Below are positions 1 through 6,420 of a stretch of 28,242 bases of DNA, piece by piece. This stretch comes from an uncultured Lachnospiraceae bacterium. GTDB lineage: Bacteria; Bacillota; Clostridia; Lachnospirales; Lachnospiraceae. Below the pieces are notes generated by a model. It was not told the origin of the DNA, ran no database searches, and worked only from the letters and a program-made list of their open reading frames with translations. The translations under genes were made by a program, and so were the position numbers. The stretch is from assembly GCA_910578475.1 (NCBI GenBank), contig CAJTRK010000035.1, positions 1-28,242 on the forward strand. The letters run 5' to 3'. The stretch's first letter is position 1. Every line of letters begins with the position of its first letter.

Positions 1-128
1 TTTAATTTGACGAATATAAGAAAGACTTGGAGCACCTAGGGTGCTGGATAACAATAGTTATGATGATGTCTATGAGGATAATAAGGAGAGGAGGGGAAAT
101 TGCGTAATATATAAGTAAACATGTGATA

Positions 129-178
129 GCGGAGATAGTTTCTAAATTCAAGAAATGATAGAACTATCTCTGCTTTTT
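129..178 (+). terminator. Probable rho-independent terminator of an upstream gene
   Basis: An inverted repeat pairs GCGGAGATAGTT (129-140) with AACTATCTCTGC (162-173), with one G-T pair and a loop of about 20 nt. It is followed by TTTTT at 174-178. This is the classic stem plus U-run for plus-strand transcription arriving from beyond the left edge. Positions 1-128 contain no open frame that I can assign. A good AGGAGG-like site near 90-98 is followed only by a four-codon frame ending at once, so this stretch may be the tail of a leader or a decayed gene. Confidence 0.75.
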
Positions 179-310
179 AAGAGAATATATTAATTAAAAT
201 TTTAGTATTTTTACAGTTAAATCTCACCGAGGCAGACCCAACAAAAGATTGTACGCTGTCCTTGCGAAGGCGGATGAGATTTTCTTGATATTCCGTACAA
301 AGTACAGAAA

Positions 311-334
311 TTGCGGGACATGGATGTCCCGCAA
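311..334 (-). terminator. Perfect hairpin just past the methyltransferase gene, likely terminator
   Basis: TTGCGGGACAT (311-321) and ATGTCCCGCAA (324-334) form an 11-bp perfect stem around two G residues. It lies 25 nt beyond the stop codon of the minus-strand methyltransferase, and on that strand it is followed by TTTCTGTACTTT. The position and stem strength suggest termination of that gene; the U-run is interrupted, so this is an inference. Between 178 and 311 there is also a weaker pairing of AAATCTCA (near 221) with TGAGATTT (near 275). I see no gene in 179-358. Confidence 0.55.
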
Positions 335-358
335 AGCCCGCCATTGAGCCCGGACGGC

Positions 359-1228
359 TCACCACCACCTTCCGGAAGCCCCGCACGGCAGTATCAGGCC
401 GTTTGAGCTGACAGGCAGTCCGATTTCATCCGCCCGGACGGTTCCGCCGAACTGCGGCACAATGACCGTATGAAGCATATAGGACAGAACGGCGGGCTGC
501 AGTCCTGTCGTATAAGAATTAATTAAGAAGAAAAGTGCGTCTTTTGACAGGATTTTAGCGGTAAGTTCCAGAAAAGGGAAGATATTTTCTTCTATTTTCC
601 AGATTTCACCCTTCGGGCCTCTTCCATAGGAAGGCGGGTCCATAATGATTGCGTCGTAAGTATTGCCGCGGCGGATTTCCCGCTCCACGAATTTGACGCA
701 GTCATCTACGAGCCAGCGTATCGGCGCATTGCCGAGTCCGGAAGATACGGCATTTTCTTTGGCCCATGTAACCATACCTTTGGAGGCATCCACATGAGTG
801 ACGGAAGCGCCTGCTTTTGCGGCTGCGATGGTGGCGCCGCCTGTATAGGCAAACAGGTTCAGGACTTTGACCGGACGGCCGGTGTCTTTGACGGCTTTCC
901 TTATTATAGAAGAAAACCAGTCCCAGTTGGCAGCCTGCTCCGGAAACAGCCCGGTATGTTTGAAACTGAACGGCTTCAAATGAAAAGTCAGTTCGCCGTA
1001 TTGAATGCTCCATTCGTCCGGCAGCTGGAAAAATTCCCATTCGCCGCCTCCTTTGGCGCTTCGGTGGTAATGGCCGTTCATTTTTCGCCACCCGGAATGT
1101 TCTTTTGGCGTATTCCAGATAACCTGTGGGTCCGGCCTGACAAGCAGATAGTCCCCCCACCGCTCCAGTTTTTCACCGGAGGAAGTATCGATTACTTCAT
1201 AGTCTTTCCAATTTTCGGCTGTCCACAT
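359..1228 (-). CDS. Class I SAM-dependent methyltransferase, RlmI/RlmK (COG1092)-like
   Basis: This 289-residue protein probably methylates RNA using S-adenosylmethionine; the substrate is unknown. The SAM-binding motif I is LNLFAYTGGATIAAA at residues 123-137, followed by an acidic residue in THVDASKGMV. The catalytic-type motif IV, MDPPSYGRG, starts at residue 186, as in the RlmI/RlmK family of 23S rRNA cytosine and guanine methyltransferases. The C-terminal GLILPCGASGRWW is also typical. An N-terminal PUA domain as found in E. coli RlmI is not obvious. The frame is open upstream to 1516, but I choose the ATG at 1228: homology starts there, and a GGGACGG site precedes it. The gene is divergent from rpsJ, with its own promoter at 1314-1342. 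Family is confident; target base is not. Confidence 0.85.
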   Translation of the reverse strand: MWTAENWKDYEVIDTSSGEKLERWGDYLLVRPDPQVIWNTPKEHSGWRKMNGHYHRSAKGGGEWEFFQLPDEWSIQYGELTFHLKPFSFKHTGLFPEQAANWDWFSSIIRKAVKDTGRPVKVLNLFAYTGGATIAAAKAGASVTHVDASKGMVTWAKENAVSSGLGNAPIRWLVDDCVKFVEREIRRGNTYDAIIMDPPSYGRGPKGEIWKIEENIFPFLELTAKILSKDALFFLINSYTTGLQPAVLSYMLHTVIVPQFGGTVRADEIGLPVSSNGLILPCGASGRWW

Positions 1229-1313
1229 TGTTTTCTGACCGTCCCTTTCTTTTTGCCTGTCTGTCAGGCAGAATTTGCCCGGACATGACAGTTGATGAGT
1301 ATGTTCTTTATAG

Positions 1314-1342
1314 ATAATAGGAAAAACATTGAAAAAAAGCAA
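1314..1342 (-). promoter_or_regulatory. Sigma-A-type promoter of the methyltransferase gene
   Basis: Read on the minus strand, TTGCTT (1342-1337) and TATTAT (1319-1314) are separated by 17 nt. It directs transcription away from rpsJ toward the methyltransferase, leaving a 5' leader of about 80 nt with a small hairpin (GCCTG/CAGGC). The -35 box lies inside one arm of an inverted repeat shared with the rpsJ promoter. Confidence 0.55.
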
Positions 1343-1361
1343 GTTTTTTTGAAAAAAATGC

Positions 1362-1390
1362 TTGCGTTTCCCAAAATCATCGTGTATACT
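1362..1390 (+). promoter_or_regulatory. Candidate promoter of the S10 operon
   Basis: TTGCGT (1362-1367) and TATACT (1385-1390) are separated by exactly 17 nt. Transcription would begin near 1397, giving a leader of about 300 nt before rpsJ. The -35 match is weak (3 of 6) but the -10 is good, and no better pair is visible between the methyltransferase and rpsJ. Mapping the 5' end would settle it. Confidence 0.55.
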
Positions 1391-1396
1391 ATCAAG

Positions 1397-1665
1397 TGCT
1401 GTGGCATGATAGCTGTGAAGCGTGAGGTTGCTGCCCCTGTGGCAGGTTTTCCGTGGAGCGAATGTCAAGTTAGGAAACTGACGACAAGTCACTGTACAAA
1501 CAAGAAGGTCTGACAAAGTCAGAAACGACGTGGTTGTCTTTAATCATCATAAAAGAATGGTTCGCGAAGCGCAACATTCTTTAACAGATGTGGCTCCTGT
1601 TGGAGATACTTCTGTTGGACACACACGGGAGAGTGTACAGTCACCGCTTGTCGTACTTAGAACTT
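1397..1665 (+). ncRNA. Structured 5' leader of the S10 operon (putative autoregulatory RNA)
   Basis: The leader contains nested pairings visible by eye. CTGCC (1431-1435) pairs with GGCAG (1441-1445). A long-range helix joins ACGACAAG (1481-1488) with CTTGTCGT (1647-1654), and continues after an internal loop as ACTGTAC (1491-1497) with GTACAGT (1635-1641). Inside this closing helix are TCTGAC/GTCAGA (1509-1523) and AAAGAATG/CATTCTTT (1552-1582) with an inner CGC-GAA-GCG. A doubled CTGTTGGA motif follows near 1597-1619. In E. coli the S10 operon is controlled by L4 binding its leader; whether L4 or another protein binds here is inference. A 35-codon frame at 1406-1513 lies inside the structure but has no ribosome binding site. 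Confidence 0.7.
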
Positions 1666-1694
1666 AAAAGTGCGAAAAGGAGGCGACTTTTTTT
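1666..1694 (+). promoter_or_regulatory. Hairpin with the rpsJ Shine-Dalgarno in its loop and a U-run
   Basis: AAAAGT (1666-1671) pairs with ACTTTT (1686-1691), extended by CG/CG around a bulged G. The loop is AAAAGGAGG, so the Shine-Dalgarno AGGAGG (1678-1683) is presented in the loop. Seven T residues (1688-1694) end directly at the rpsJ ATG. The arrangement resembles both an attenuator and a translation switch. The stem is AU-rich and may be weak. Confidence 0.5.
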
Positions 1695-2012
1695 ATGGCA
1701 AGTCAAGTAATGAGAATTACGTTAAAAGCGTATGACCATCAGCTGGTTGATGCGTCTGCCAAAAAAATCATCGAAACAGTTAAGAAGAATGGTTCTCAGG
1801 TGAGTGGACCCGTGCCCCTTCCTACGAAAAAGGAAGTGGTTACCATTTTAAGGGCGGTTCACAAATACAAAGATTCCAGAGAGCAGTTCGAGCAGAGAAC
1901 TCACAAGAGACTCATCGATATCATTGCTCCCACACCGAAAACTGTTGATGCGCTGCAAAGACTGGAAATGCCGGCCGGCGTATACATCGATATCAAAATG
2001 AAAAACAAATAG
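1695..2012 (+). CDS. rpsJ: 30S ribosomal protein S10
   Basis: S10 is a 30S head protein that also serves as NusE in transcription antitermination. The 105-residue product has the usual length and the conserved beginning with RITLKAYDHQLVDASAKKI, then the loop segment SGPVPLPTKKEVVTILRA and the ending DALQRLEMPAGVYIDIKMK. It is the first gene of the cluster, as in other bacteria. The ATG at 1695 lies 11 nt after AGGAGG, a slightly long spacing filled by a T-run that forms part of the hairpin just upstream. The following gap of about 150 nt to rplC is unusually long and carries tandem hairpin repeats. Confidence 0.97.
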   Translation: MASQVMRITLKAYDHQLVDASAKKIIETVKKNGSQVSGPVPLPTKKEVVTILRAVHKYKDSREQFEQRTHKRLIDIIAPTPKTVDALQRLEMPAGVYIDIKMKNK

Positions 2013-2032
2013 ACCCCTACTAGAATGCCCGG

Positions 2033-2100
2033 AAGTAATTCTTTCAGAATAACTTCAAGTAATTCTTTCAGAATAATTTCAAGCAATTCCGAAGAAATTG
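2033..2100 (+). repeat. Tandem 24-bp hairpin repeats between rpsJ and rplC
   Basis: Two near-identical 24-bp units (2033-2056 and 2057-2080) and a diverged third (2081-2100) lie head to tail. Each begins AAG(T/C)AATTC. The first is itself an inverted repeat, GAAGTAATTCT against AGAATAACTTC (2032-2056), so the transcript would form consecutive small hairpins. The minus-strand reading gives a short LKELLE-type repeat that I regard as fortuitous. Confidence 0.8.
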
Positions 2101-2102
2101 GC

Positions 2103-2129
2103 TGAGTTAATACCGGAGGGATTTACTCT
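2103..2129 (+). promoter_or_regulatory. Hairpin in the rplC leader
   Basis: GAGTTAATACC pairs imperfectly with GGGATTTACTC around a GGA loop. It sits about 20 nt upstream of the rplC Shine-Dalgarno (AAGGAGG, 2148-2154). The role is unknown; it continues the run of hairpins starting at 2032. Confidence 0.4.
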
Positions 2130-2161
2130 TAGGGCCGCTGTAGAATCAAGGAGGCAAAGAA

Positions 2162-2848
2162 ATGAAGAAAGCAATTTTGGCAACAAAAGTCGGAATGACA
2201 CAGATTTTTAATGAGGACGGAAGCTTGACGCCTGTTACGGTGCTTCAGGCAGGCCCCTGTGCGGTAACGCAGGTTAAAACGGTCGAGAATGACGGTTACA
2301 GCGCGGTACAGGTTGGATTTGTTGATAAGAAAGAAAAAATTGTCAACAAAGACAAAGGCGGTAAGAAGGAAGTAATTCACAGACATGGTACGAATAAGGC
2401 GGAGAAAGGCCATTTTGACAAAGCTGGCGTTTCCTGCAAGAGATTTGTAAGAGAATTAAAACTGGATAATGCAGAAGAGTATACGCTCGGCAGCGAAATC
2501 AAGGCAGATATCTTTGAAGCCGGCGACAGAGTTGATGCGACTGCTATTTCCAAAGGAAAAGGCTTCCAGGGTGCAATCAAAAGACATGGTCAGCACAGAG
2601 GACCTATGACTCACGGTTCCAAATTCCATCGTCATCAGGGTTCCAACGGAGCATGTTCTTCCCCGAGTAAAGTGTTTAAGGGAAAAGGCATGCCGGGACA
2701 TATGGGCTGCGTAAAGGTAACGGTTCAGAATCTTACGGTAGTGAGAGTTGACGCCGACAAGAACCTGATTCTTGTAAAGGGCGCTGTTCCCGGACCGAGA
2801 AAAGCTTTGGTAACCATCAAAGAAACAACGAAGGTCGATGGAAAATAG
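2162..2848 (+). CDS. rplC: 50S ribosomal protein L3
   Basis: L3 nucleates 50S assembly and reaches toward the peptidyl transferase centre. The 228-residue product starts MKKAILATKVGMTQIFNEDG, the family signature, and contains the conserved KGFQGAIKRHGQHRGPMTHGS segment and the PGHMG...VTVQNL region of the core loop. It is somewhat longer than the roughly 209 residues common in Bacillus, with added sequence around residues 50-75 (VDKKEKIVNKDKGGKKEVIHRHG). Its ATG follows AAGGAGG by 7 nt. It is followed after 35 nt by rplD in the usual order. Confidence 0.97.
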   Translation: MKKAILATKVGMTQIFNEDGSLTPVTVLQAGPCAVTQVKTVENDGYSAVQVGFVDKKEKIVNKDKGGKKEVIHRHGTNKAEKGHFDKAGVSCKRFVRELKLDNAEEYTLGSEIKADIFEAGDRVDATAISKGKGFQGAIKRHGQHRGPMTHGSKFHRHQGSNGACSSPSKVFKGKGMPGHMGCVKVTVQNLTVVRVDADKNLILVKGAVPGPRKALVTIKETTKVDGK

Positions 2849-2883
2849 TGACTTGAGTCACAGATGAAAGGAGGACCATTCAA

Positions 2884-3504
2884 ATGGCAAACGTATCTGT
2901 TTATAATATGGAAGGAAAAGAAGTTGGCAAGATTGACTTAAACGATGCGGTGTTTGGTGTTGAAGTCAATGAACATCTGGTACACATGGCAGTTGTTCAG
3001 CAGCTTGCAAATAAACGTCAGGGAACACAGAAAGCAAAGACGCGTTCCGAAGTTTCCGGCGGTGGAAGAAAGCCCTGGAGACAGAAAGGAACAGGTCATG
3101 CGAGACAGGGTTCCATCAGAGCTCCACAGTGGAAAGGCGGCGGTGTTGTATTCGCTCCCGTTCCGAGAGATTATTCTTTCAAATTAAATAAGAAAGAAAA
3201 AAGAGCGGCTTTAAAATCTGCATTGACGAGCAGAGTACAGGAAAACAAACTGATTGTCGTTGAAGAACTGAAATTTGACGAGATTAAGACAAAGAATTTT
3301 AAAGCAGTTATGGATAATCTGAAAGTGAACAAAGCGTTGGTTGTTTTGGGAGAGAAGAACGATAATACAGTTCTTTCCGCAAGAAATATTCCGACAATCC
3401 AGACAACATATGCCGATTCTATCAATGTATATGATGTTATGAAGGGCGGCACGCTTGTTCTGACAAAGGATGCCGTAACAAAAATCGAGGAGGTGTATGC
3501 GTAA
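2884..3504 (+). CDS. rplD: 50S ribosomal protein L4
   Basis: L4 lines the peptide exit tunnel, and in E. coli it also represses its own operon by binding the S10 leader. The 206-residue protein has the expected central tunnel loop (KTRSEVSGGGRKPWRQKGTG, about residues 51-70) and the following HARQGSIRAPQWKGGGVVF. The gene overlaps rplW by one base (TAATG), so the two are probably translationally coupled. The presence of a long structured rpsJ leader upstream makes an L4-type feedback loop plausible, but nothing in this sequence proves it. Start ATG follows AAAGGAGG by 9 nt. Confidence 0.97.
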   Translation: MANVSVYNMEGKEVGKIDLNDAVFGVEVNEHLVHMAVVQQLANKRQGTQKAKTRSEVSGGGRKPWRQKGTGHARQGSIRAPQWKGGGVVFAPVPRDYSFKLNKKEKRAALKSALTSRVQENKLIVVEELKFDEIKTKNFKAVMDNLKVNKALVVLGEKNDNTVLSARNIPTIQTTYADSINVYDVMKGGTLVLTKDAVTKIEEVYA

Positions 3505-3803
3505 TGGCAGCAGTTCAGTATTATGACGTAATCCTCAAACCGGTTATTACCGAAAAGAGTATGGCAGGTATGAGCGAAAAGAAATATACCTTTTTAGTTC
3601 ATCCGGAAGCAAATAAGACAATGATTAAAGAAGCTGTTGAGAAAATGTTCGAGGGAACAAAAGTCGCAAAGGTAAACACGATGAATCTTGACGGAAAGAC
3701 CAAGAGACGTGGTATGGTATACGGCAAAACAGCTAAGACCAAAAAAGCAATCGTACAGCTGACAGAGGACAGCAAGGAAATTGAAATCTTCGCAGGACTC
3801 TAA
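3504..3803 (+). CDS. rplW: 50S ribosomal protein L23
   Basis: L23 sits at the tunnel exit and docks trigger factor and the signal recognition particle. The 99-residue product shows the family features YYDVILKPVITEKSM, the central YTFLVHPEANKTMIKEAVEKMF and the variable loop before KAIVQL. The ATG shares its A with the rplD stop codon, and its ribosome binding site GAGGAGGTG lies inside rplD. The stop codon at 3801-3803 immediately enters a long hairpin element, and the next gene is 281 nt away, an unusual gap inside an S10 operon. Confidence 0.96.
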   Translation: MAAVQYYDVILKPVITEKSMAGMSEKKYTFLVHPEANKTMIKEAVEKMFEGTKVAKVNTMNLDGKTKRRGMVYGKTAKTKKAIVQLTEDSKEIEIFAGL

Positions 3804-3887
3804 GCCGAAAAGATTTTCTAAAACGTCAAAGGACGCCGTTTAAGAAAATCTAAGTTTCGGCTGACAGAATCGCATCGCGATTCTGTC
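3803..3887 (+). repeat. Nested-hairpin intergenic element, copy 1 (parts A and B)
   Basis: Part A: AGCCGAAA (3803-3810) pairs with TTTCGGCT (near 3855-3862), enclosing AGATTTTCTAAAACG (3811-3825) against CGTTTAAGAAAATCT (3837-3851), 14 of 15 paired, with a loop containing TCAAAGGACGC. Part B follows at once: GACAGAATCGC (3863-3873) and GCGATTCTGTC (3877-3887), 11 bp perfect. No U-run follows. Related copies lie at 4925-5010, 9410-9495, 13100-13182 and 16504-16558. Confidence 0.8.
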
Positions 3888-4084
3888 GGGGTATTGAAGG
3901 GCAGTTCGAATGGATGCCGAAAACTGTCAGGTATTATAAAGGCGACAGGTGAAATGCTCGGGAATACCCAGAGAGGCGGCGAAAGAACATCCGATACCGG
4001 ATGGGAAGATAATGTATGCGGCGCGAAGAGTCATAAAGTGAAAATGCGCTGCGCGAAAATCATAGAGGAAAAGGAGATAAAATC
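3888..4084 (+). other. Long gene-less rplB leader with further pairings
   Basis: No gene is convincing here; a TTG-started frame of 79 codons runs into rplB out of frame and has no family features. GGGTATT (3889-3895) can pair with AATACCC (near 3962-3969), closing a domain that contains CAGTT/AACTG. CATCCG/CGGATG forms a hairpin near 3990. GCGGCGCG near 4019 faces GCGCTGCGC near 4048. I saw no good promoter. The rplB ribosome binding site AAGGAG is at 4071-4076. Confidence 0.5.
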
Positions 4085-4930
4085 ATGGGAATTAAGACTT
4101 ATAACCCATATACACCTTCGAGACGTAATATGACAGGTTCTGATTTTTCCGAGATTACAAAGAAGACACCTGAAAAGGCGCTTTGTACTTCTCTCAAAAA
4201 GAACGCTGGTCGTAATAATCAAGGTAAAATCACCGTCAGACATCATGGCGGCGGCAGCAGAAGATTATACAGAAACATTGATTTCAAGAGAAATAAAGAC
4301 GGTATTCACGCAACGGTAATCGGTATCGAATACGACCCGAACAGAACGGCTAATATCGCATTAATCTGTTACGAAGACGGACAGAAATCCTATATTCTGG
4401 CTCCGGAAGGACTTAAAGACGGCATGAAGGTCATGAACGGACCGGAAGCGGAAGTAAGACTTGGCAATTGCCTGCCGTTGTCTGAAATTCCGGTAGGTAC
4501 AGTAATTCATAATATCGAGCTTTATCCTGGTAAAGGCGGTCAGCTTGTACGTTCCGCAGGAAATGGCGCACAGCTGATGGCGAAAGAAGGCAAATATGCA
4601 ACGCTCAGACTTCCCTCTGGTGAAATGAGAATGGTTCCGGTAGTCTGCCGGGCAACAATCGGTAACGTTGGTAATGTAGACCACAACCTGATTAAAATTG
4701 GTAAAGCAGGACGTAAACGCCACATGGGTATCCGCCCGACGGTCCGTGGTTCCGTTATGAACCCGAATGACCATCCGCATGGCGGTGGTGAAGGAAGGGC
4801 GCCAATCGGTCGTCCGGGTCCTTGTACACCCTGGGGTAAACCGGCGCTCGGCTTAAAGACGCGTAAGAAGAAAAAAGCATCCAATAAGCTGATTGTAAGA
4901 AGAAGAGACGGCAGAGCTATCAAAGGCTAA
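4085..4930 (+). CDS. rplB: 50S ribosomal protein L2
   Basis: L2 is a core 50S protein required for subunit association and peptidyl transferase activity. The 281-residue product matches the family end to end: MGIKTYNPYTPSRRNMT start, GRNNQGKITVRHHGGGSRR, the central SH3-like region, and the conserved histidine loop VMNPNDHPHGGGEGRAPIGR near residues 220-240 (the equivalent of E. coli His229 region). The ATG lies 8 nt after AAGGAG. Its last codon and stop form the left arm of the next hairpin element, so translation termination and RNA folding compete here. Confidence 0.97.
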   Translation: MGIKTYNPYTPSRRNMTGSDFSEITKKTPEKALCTSLKKNAGRNNQGKITVRHHGGGSRRLYRNIDFKRNKDGIHATVIGIEYDPNRTANIALICYEDGQKSYILAPEGLKDGMKVMNGPEAEVRLGNCLPLSEIPVGTVIHNIELYPGKGGQLVRSAGNGAQLMAKEGKYATLRLPSGEMRMVPVVCRATIGNVGNVDHNLIKIGKAGRKRHMGIRPTVRGSVMNPNDHPHGGGEGRAPIGRPGPCTPWGKPALGLKTRKKKKASNKLIVRRRDGRAIKG

Positions 4931-5010
4931 AAAGAGTTTCGTAAGAGACGAAAAAAACGTCTCTGAGAAAATCTGAGTTTTAGCCGAAAGAATCGCTCCG
5001 CGATTCTTCC
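4925..5010 (+). repeat. Nested-hairpin intergenic element, copy 2 (parts A and B)
   Basis: GGCTAAAA (4925-4932, overlapping the rplB stop) pairs with TTTTAGCC (4978-4985). Inside, AGAGACG (4944-4950) pairs with CGTCTCT (4958-4964) around seven A residues. The segment GAGAAAATCTGAG matches the right arm of copy 1. Part B: GAAAGAATCGC (4986-4996) with GCGATTCTTCC (5000-5010), loop TCC, one internal mismatch. No U-run follows. Confidence 0.8.
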
Positions 5011-5049
5011 AGAGTAATAGAAGCCATACAAATTATAGGAGGAGAAATC

Positions 5050-5331
5050 ATGGCAAGATCACTGAAAAAAGGACCATTTGCAGATGCAAGCTTATTAAAA
5101 AAAGTAGATGCTATGAATGAATCGGGCAAGAAGCAGGTTGTTAAGACCTGGTCCCGCCGTTCTACTATTTTCCCGTCATTCGTTGGACATACATTTGCTG
5201 TTCATGATGGCAGAAAGCATGTACCTGTATATGTTACGGAAGATATGGTTGGACATAAACTCGGTGAGTTCGTTGCGACCAGAACTTACAGGGGACATGA
5301 TAAGGACGAAAGAAAGTCCAAAGTTCGCTAA
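5050..5331 (+). CDS. rpsS: 30S ribosomal protein S19
   Basis: S19 binds the 30S head with S13 and contacts the A-site region. The 93-residue product has the classic start MARSLKKGPFADASLLKKV, then KTWSRRSTIFPSFVGHTFAVHDGRKHVPVYV and the ending LGEFVATRTYRGH. Length is standard. The ATG follows AGGAGG by 7 nt. It is separated from rplB by 119 nt occupied largely by element copy 2, then followed by rplV after 20 nt. Confidence 0.97.
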   Translation: MARSLKKGPFADASLLKKVDAMNESGKKQVVKTWSRRSTIFPSFVGHTFAVHDGRKHVPVYVTEDMVGHKLGEFVATRTYRGHDKDERKSKVR

Positions 5332-5351
5332 TTTGAAAGGAGGTTTTATCT

Positions 5352-5744
5352 ATGGCTAAAGGACATAGATCCCAGATAAAAAGAGAAAGAAATGCGAACA
5401 AGGATACAAGACCCTCTGCAAAGTTATCTTATGCAAGAGTGTCTGTACAAAAAGCTTGTTTCGTATTAGATGCCATCAGAGGCAAGGATGTAACTACGGC
5501 ATTGGCTGTTCTGGAATATAATCCAAGATACGCATCCGGCATCATTAAGAAGTTATTGGAATCCGCAATTGCGAATGCAGAAAACAATAACGGAATGAAT
5601 GCAGAGAACCTTTATATTGCAGAATGTTATGCGAATAAAGGACCTACCATGAAGAGAATCAGACCGAGAGCACAGGGAAGGGCTTACAGAATCGAAAAGA
5701 GAATGAGCCACATTACCGTTGTTCTGGATGAAAGACAGGCATGA
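5352..5744 (+). CDS. rplV: 50S ribosomal protein L22
   Basis: L22 lines the exit tunnel with its long beta hairpin. The 130-residue protein has the conserved SAKLSYARVSVQKACFVLDAIRGK segment, the ALAVLEYNPRYASGIIKKLLESAIANAENN helix region, and the tunnel hairpin with GPTMKRIRPRAQGRAYRIEKRMSHITVVL. The N-terminal 15 residues (basic, MAKGHRSQIKRERN) are a clostridial-style extension. The ATG follows AAAGGAGG by 8 nt; rpsC begins 19 nt after the stop. Confidence 0.96.
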   Translation: MAKGHRSQIKRERNANKDTRPSAKLSYARVSVQKACFVLDAIRGKDVTTALAVLEYNPRYASGIIKKLLESAIANAENNNGMNAENLYIAECYANKGPTMKRIRPRAQGRAYRIEKRMSHITVVLDERQA

Positions 5745-5763
5745 TATTAGGAAGGAGAAAAAC

Positions 5764-6420
5764 ATGGGACAGAAAGTTAATCCTCACGGCCTCAGAGTCG
5801 GCATAATTAAAGATTGGGATTCCAAATGGTATGCTGATGCGGAATTTTCTGATTTCTTAGTAGAAGATTATAACATCAGAAAGTATCTGAAGGAAAAATT
5901 ATACAGCGCTGGTATCTCCAAAATTGAAATCGAGAGAGCATCAGACAGAGTTAAAATTGTTATCTACACCGCGAAACCGGGTGTTGTAATCGGTAAGGGC
6001 GGCGCAGAAATCGAAGTAACCAAGAAAGAGCTTTCCAAGCTGACCAATAAGAAAGTTCTGGTAGATATTAAAGAAATCAAGAGACCCGACAGAGATGCAC
6101 AGCTCGTTGCGGAAAATATCGCACAGCAGCTGGAAAACCGTGTATCTTTCAGACGTGCGATGAAATCCTGCATGGGAAGAACCATGAAGGCAGGCGCGCT
6201 CGGTATTAAGACAGCATGTTCCGGACGTCTTGGCGGCGCTGATATGGCTCGTACAGAGTTTTACAGCGATGGTACGATTCCGCTTCAGACTTTAAGAGCT
6301 GATATTGATTACGGCTTTGCAGAAGCTGATACAACTTATGGAAAAGTTGGCGTCAAAGTATGGATTTACAAAGGCGAGGTACTTCCTACTAAATCAAACA
6401 AGGAAGGGAGCGATAAATAA
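5764..6420 (+). CDS. rpsC: 30S ribosomal protein S3
   Basis: S3 forms part of the mRNA entry channel and has helicase-like function. The 218-residue product starts MGQKVNPHGLRVGIIKDWDS. It has the KH type 2 domain (VVIGKGGAEIEVTKKELSKL, about residues 75-95) and the C-terminal domain with GRLGGADMARTEFYSDGTIPLQTLRADIDYG. The frame is open to a TTG at 5719, but the ATG at 5764 has the family N-terminus and AAGGAG 6 nt upstream. The stop codon overlaps the rplP start by one base (TAATG). Confidence 0.97.
   Translation: MGQKVNPHGLRVGIIKDWDSKWYADAEFSDFLVEDYNIRKYLKEKLYSAGISKIEIERASDRVKIVIYTAKPGVVIGKGGAEIEVTKKELSKLTNKKVLVDIKEIKRPDRDAQLVAENIAQQLENRVSFRRAMKSCMGRTMKAGALGIKTACSGRLGGADMARTEFYSDGTIPLQTLRADIDYGFAEADTTYGKVGVKVWIYKGEVLPTKSNKEGSDK

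Noticed and set aside
177..386. Minus-strand frame of 69 codons after the methyltransferase
   Set aside because: It runs through hairpin sequence, overlaps the end of the methyltransferase and has no recognisable domain or ribosome binding site.
794..1288. Plus-strand frame of 164 codons
   Set aside because: It is the complement of the methyltransferase gene and shows no family features.
1406..1513. A 35-codon frame (MIAVKREVAAPV...) in the rpsJ leader as a leader peptide
   Set aside because: It would start about 9 nt after the proposed transcription start, has no ribosome binding site, and overlaps base-paired leader segments.
3894..4133. Frame of 79 codons before rplB
   Set aside because: TTG start without a ribosome binding site, overlaps rplB in another frame, no protein family resemblance.
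3803..5010. Hairpins after rplW and rplB as rho-independent terminators
   Set aside because: Neither has a U-run, and both lie inside an operon of essential genes that must be read through.
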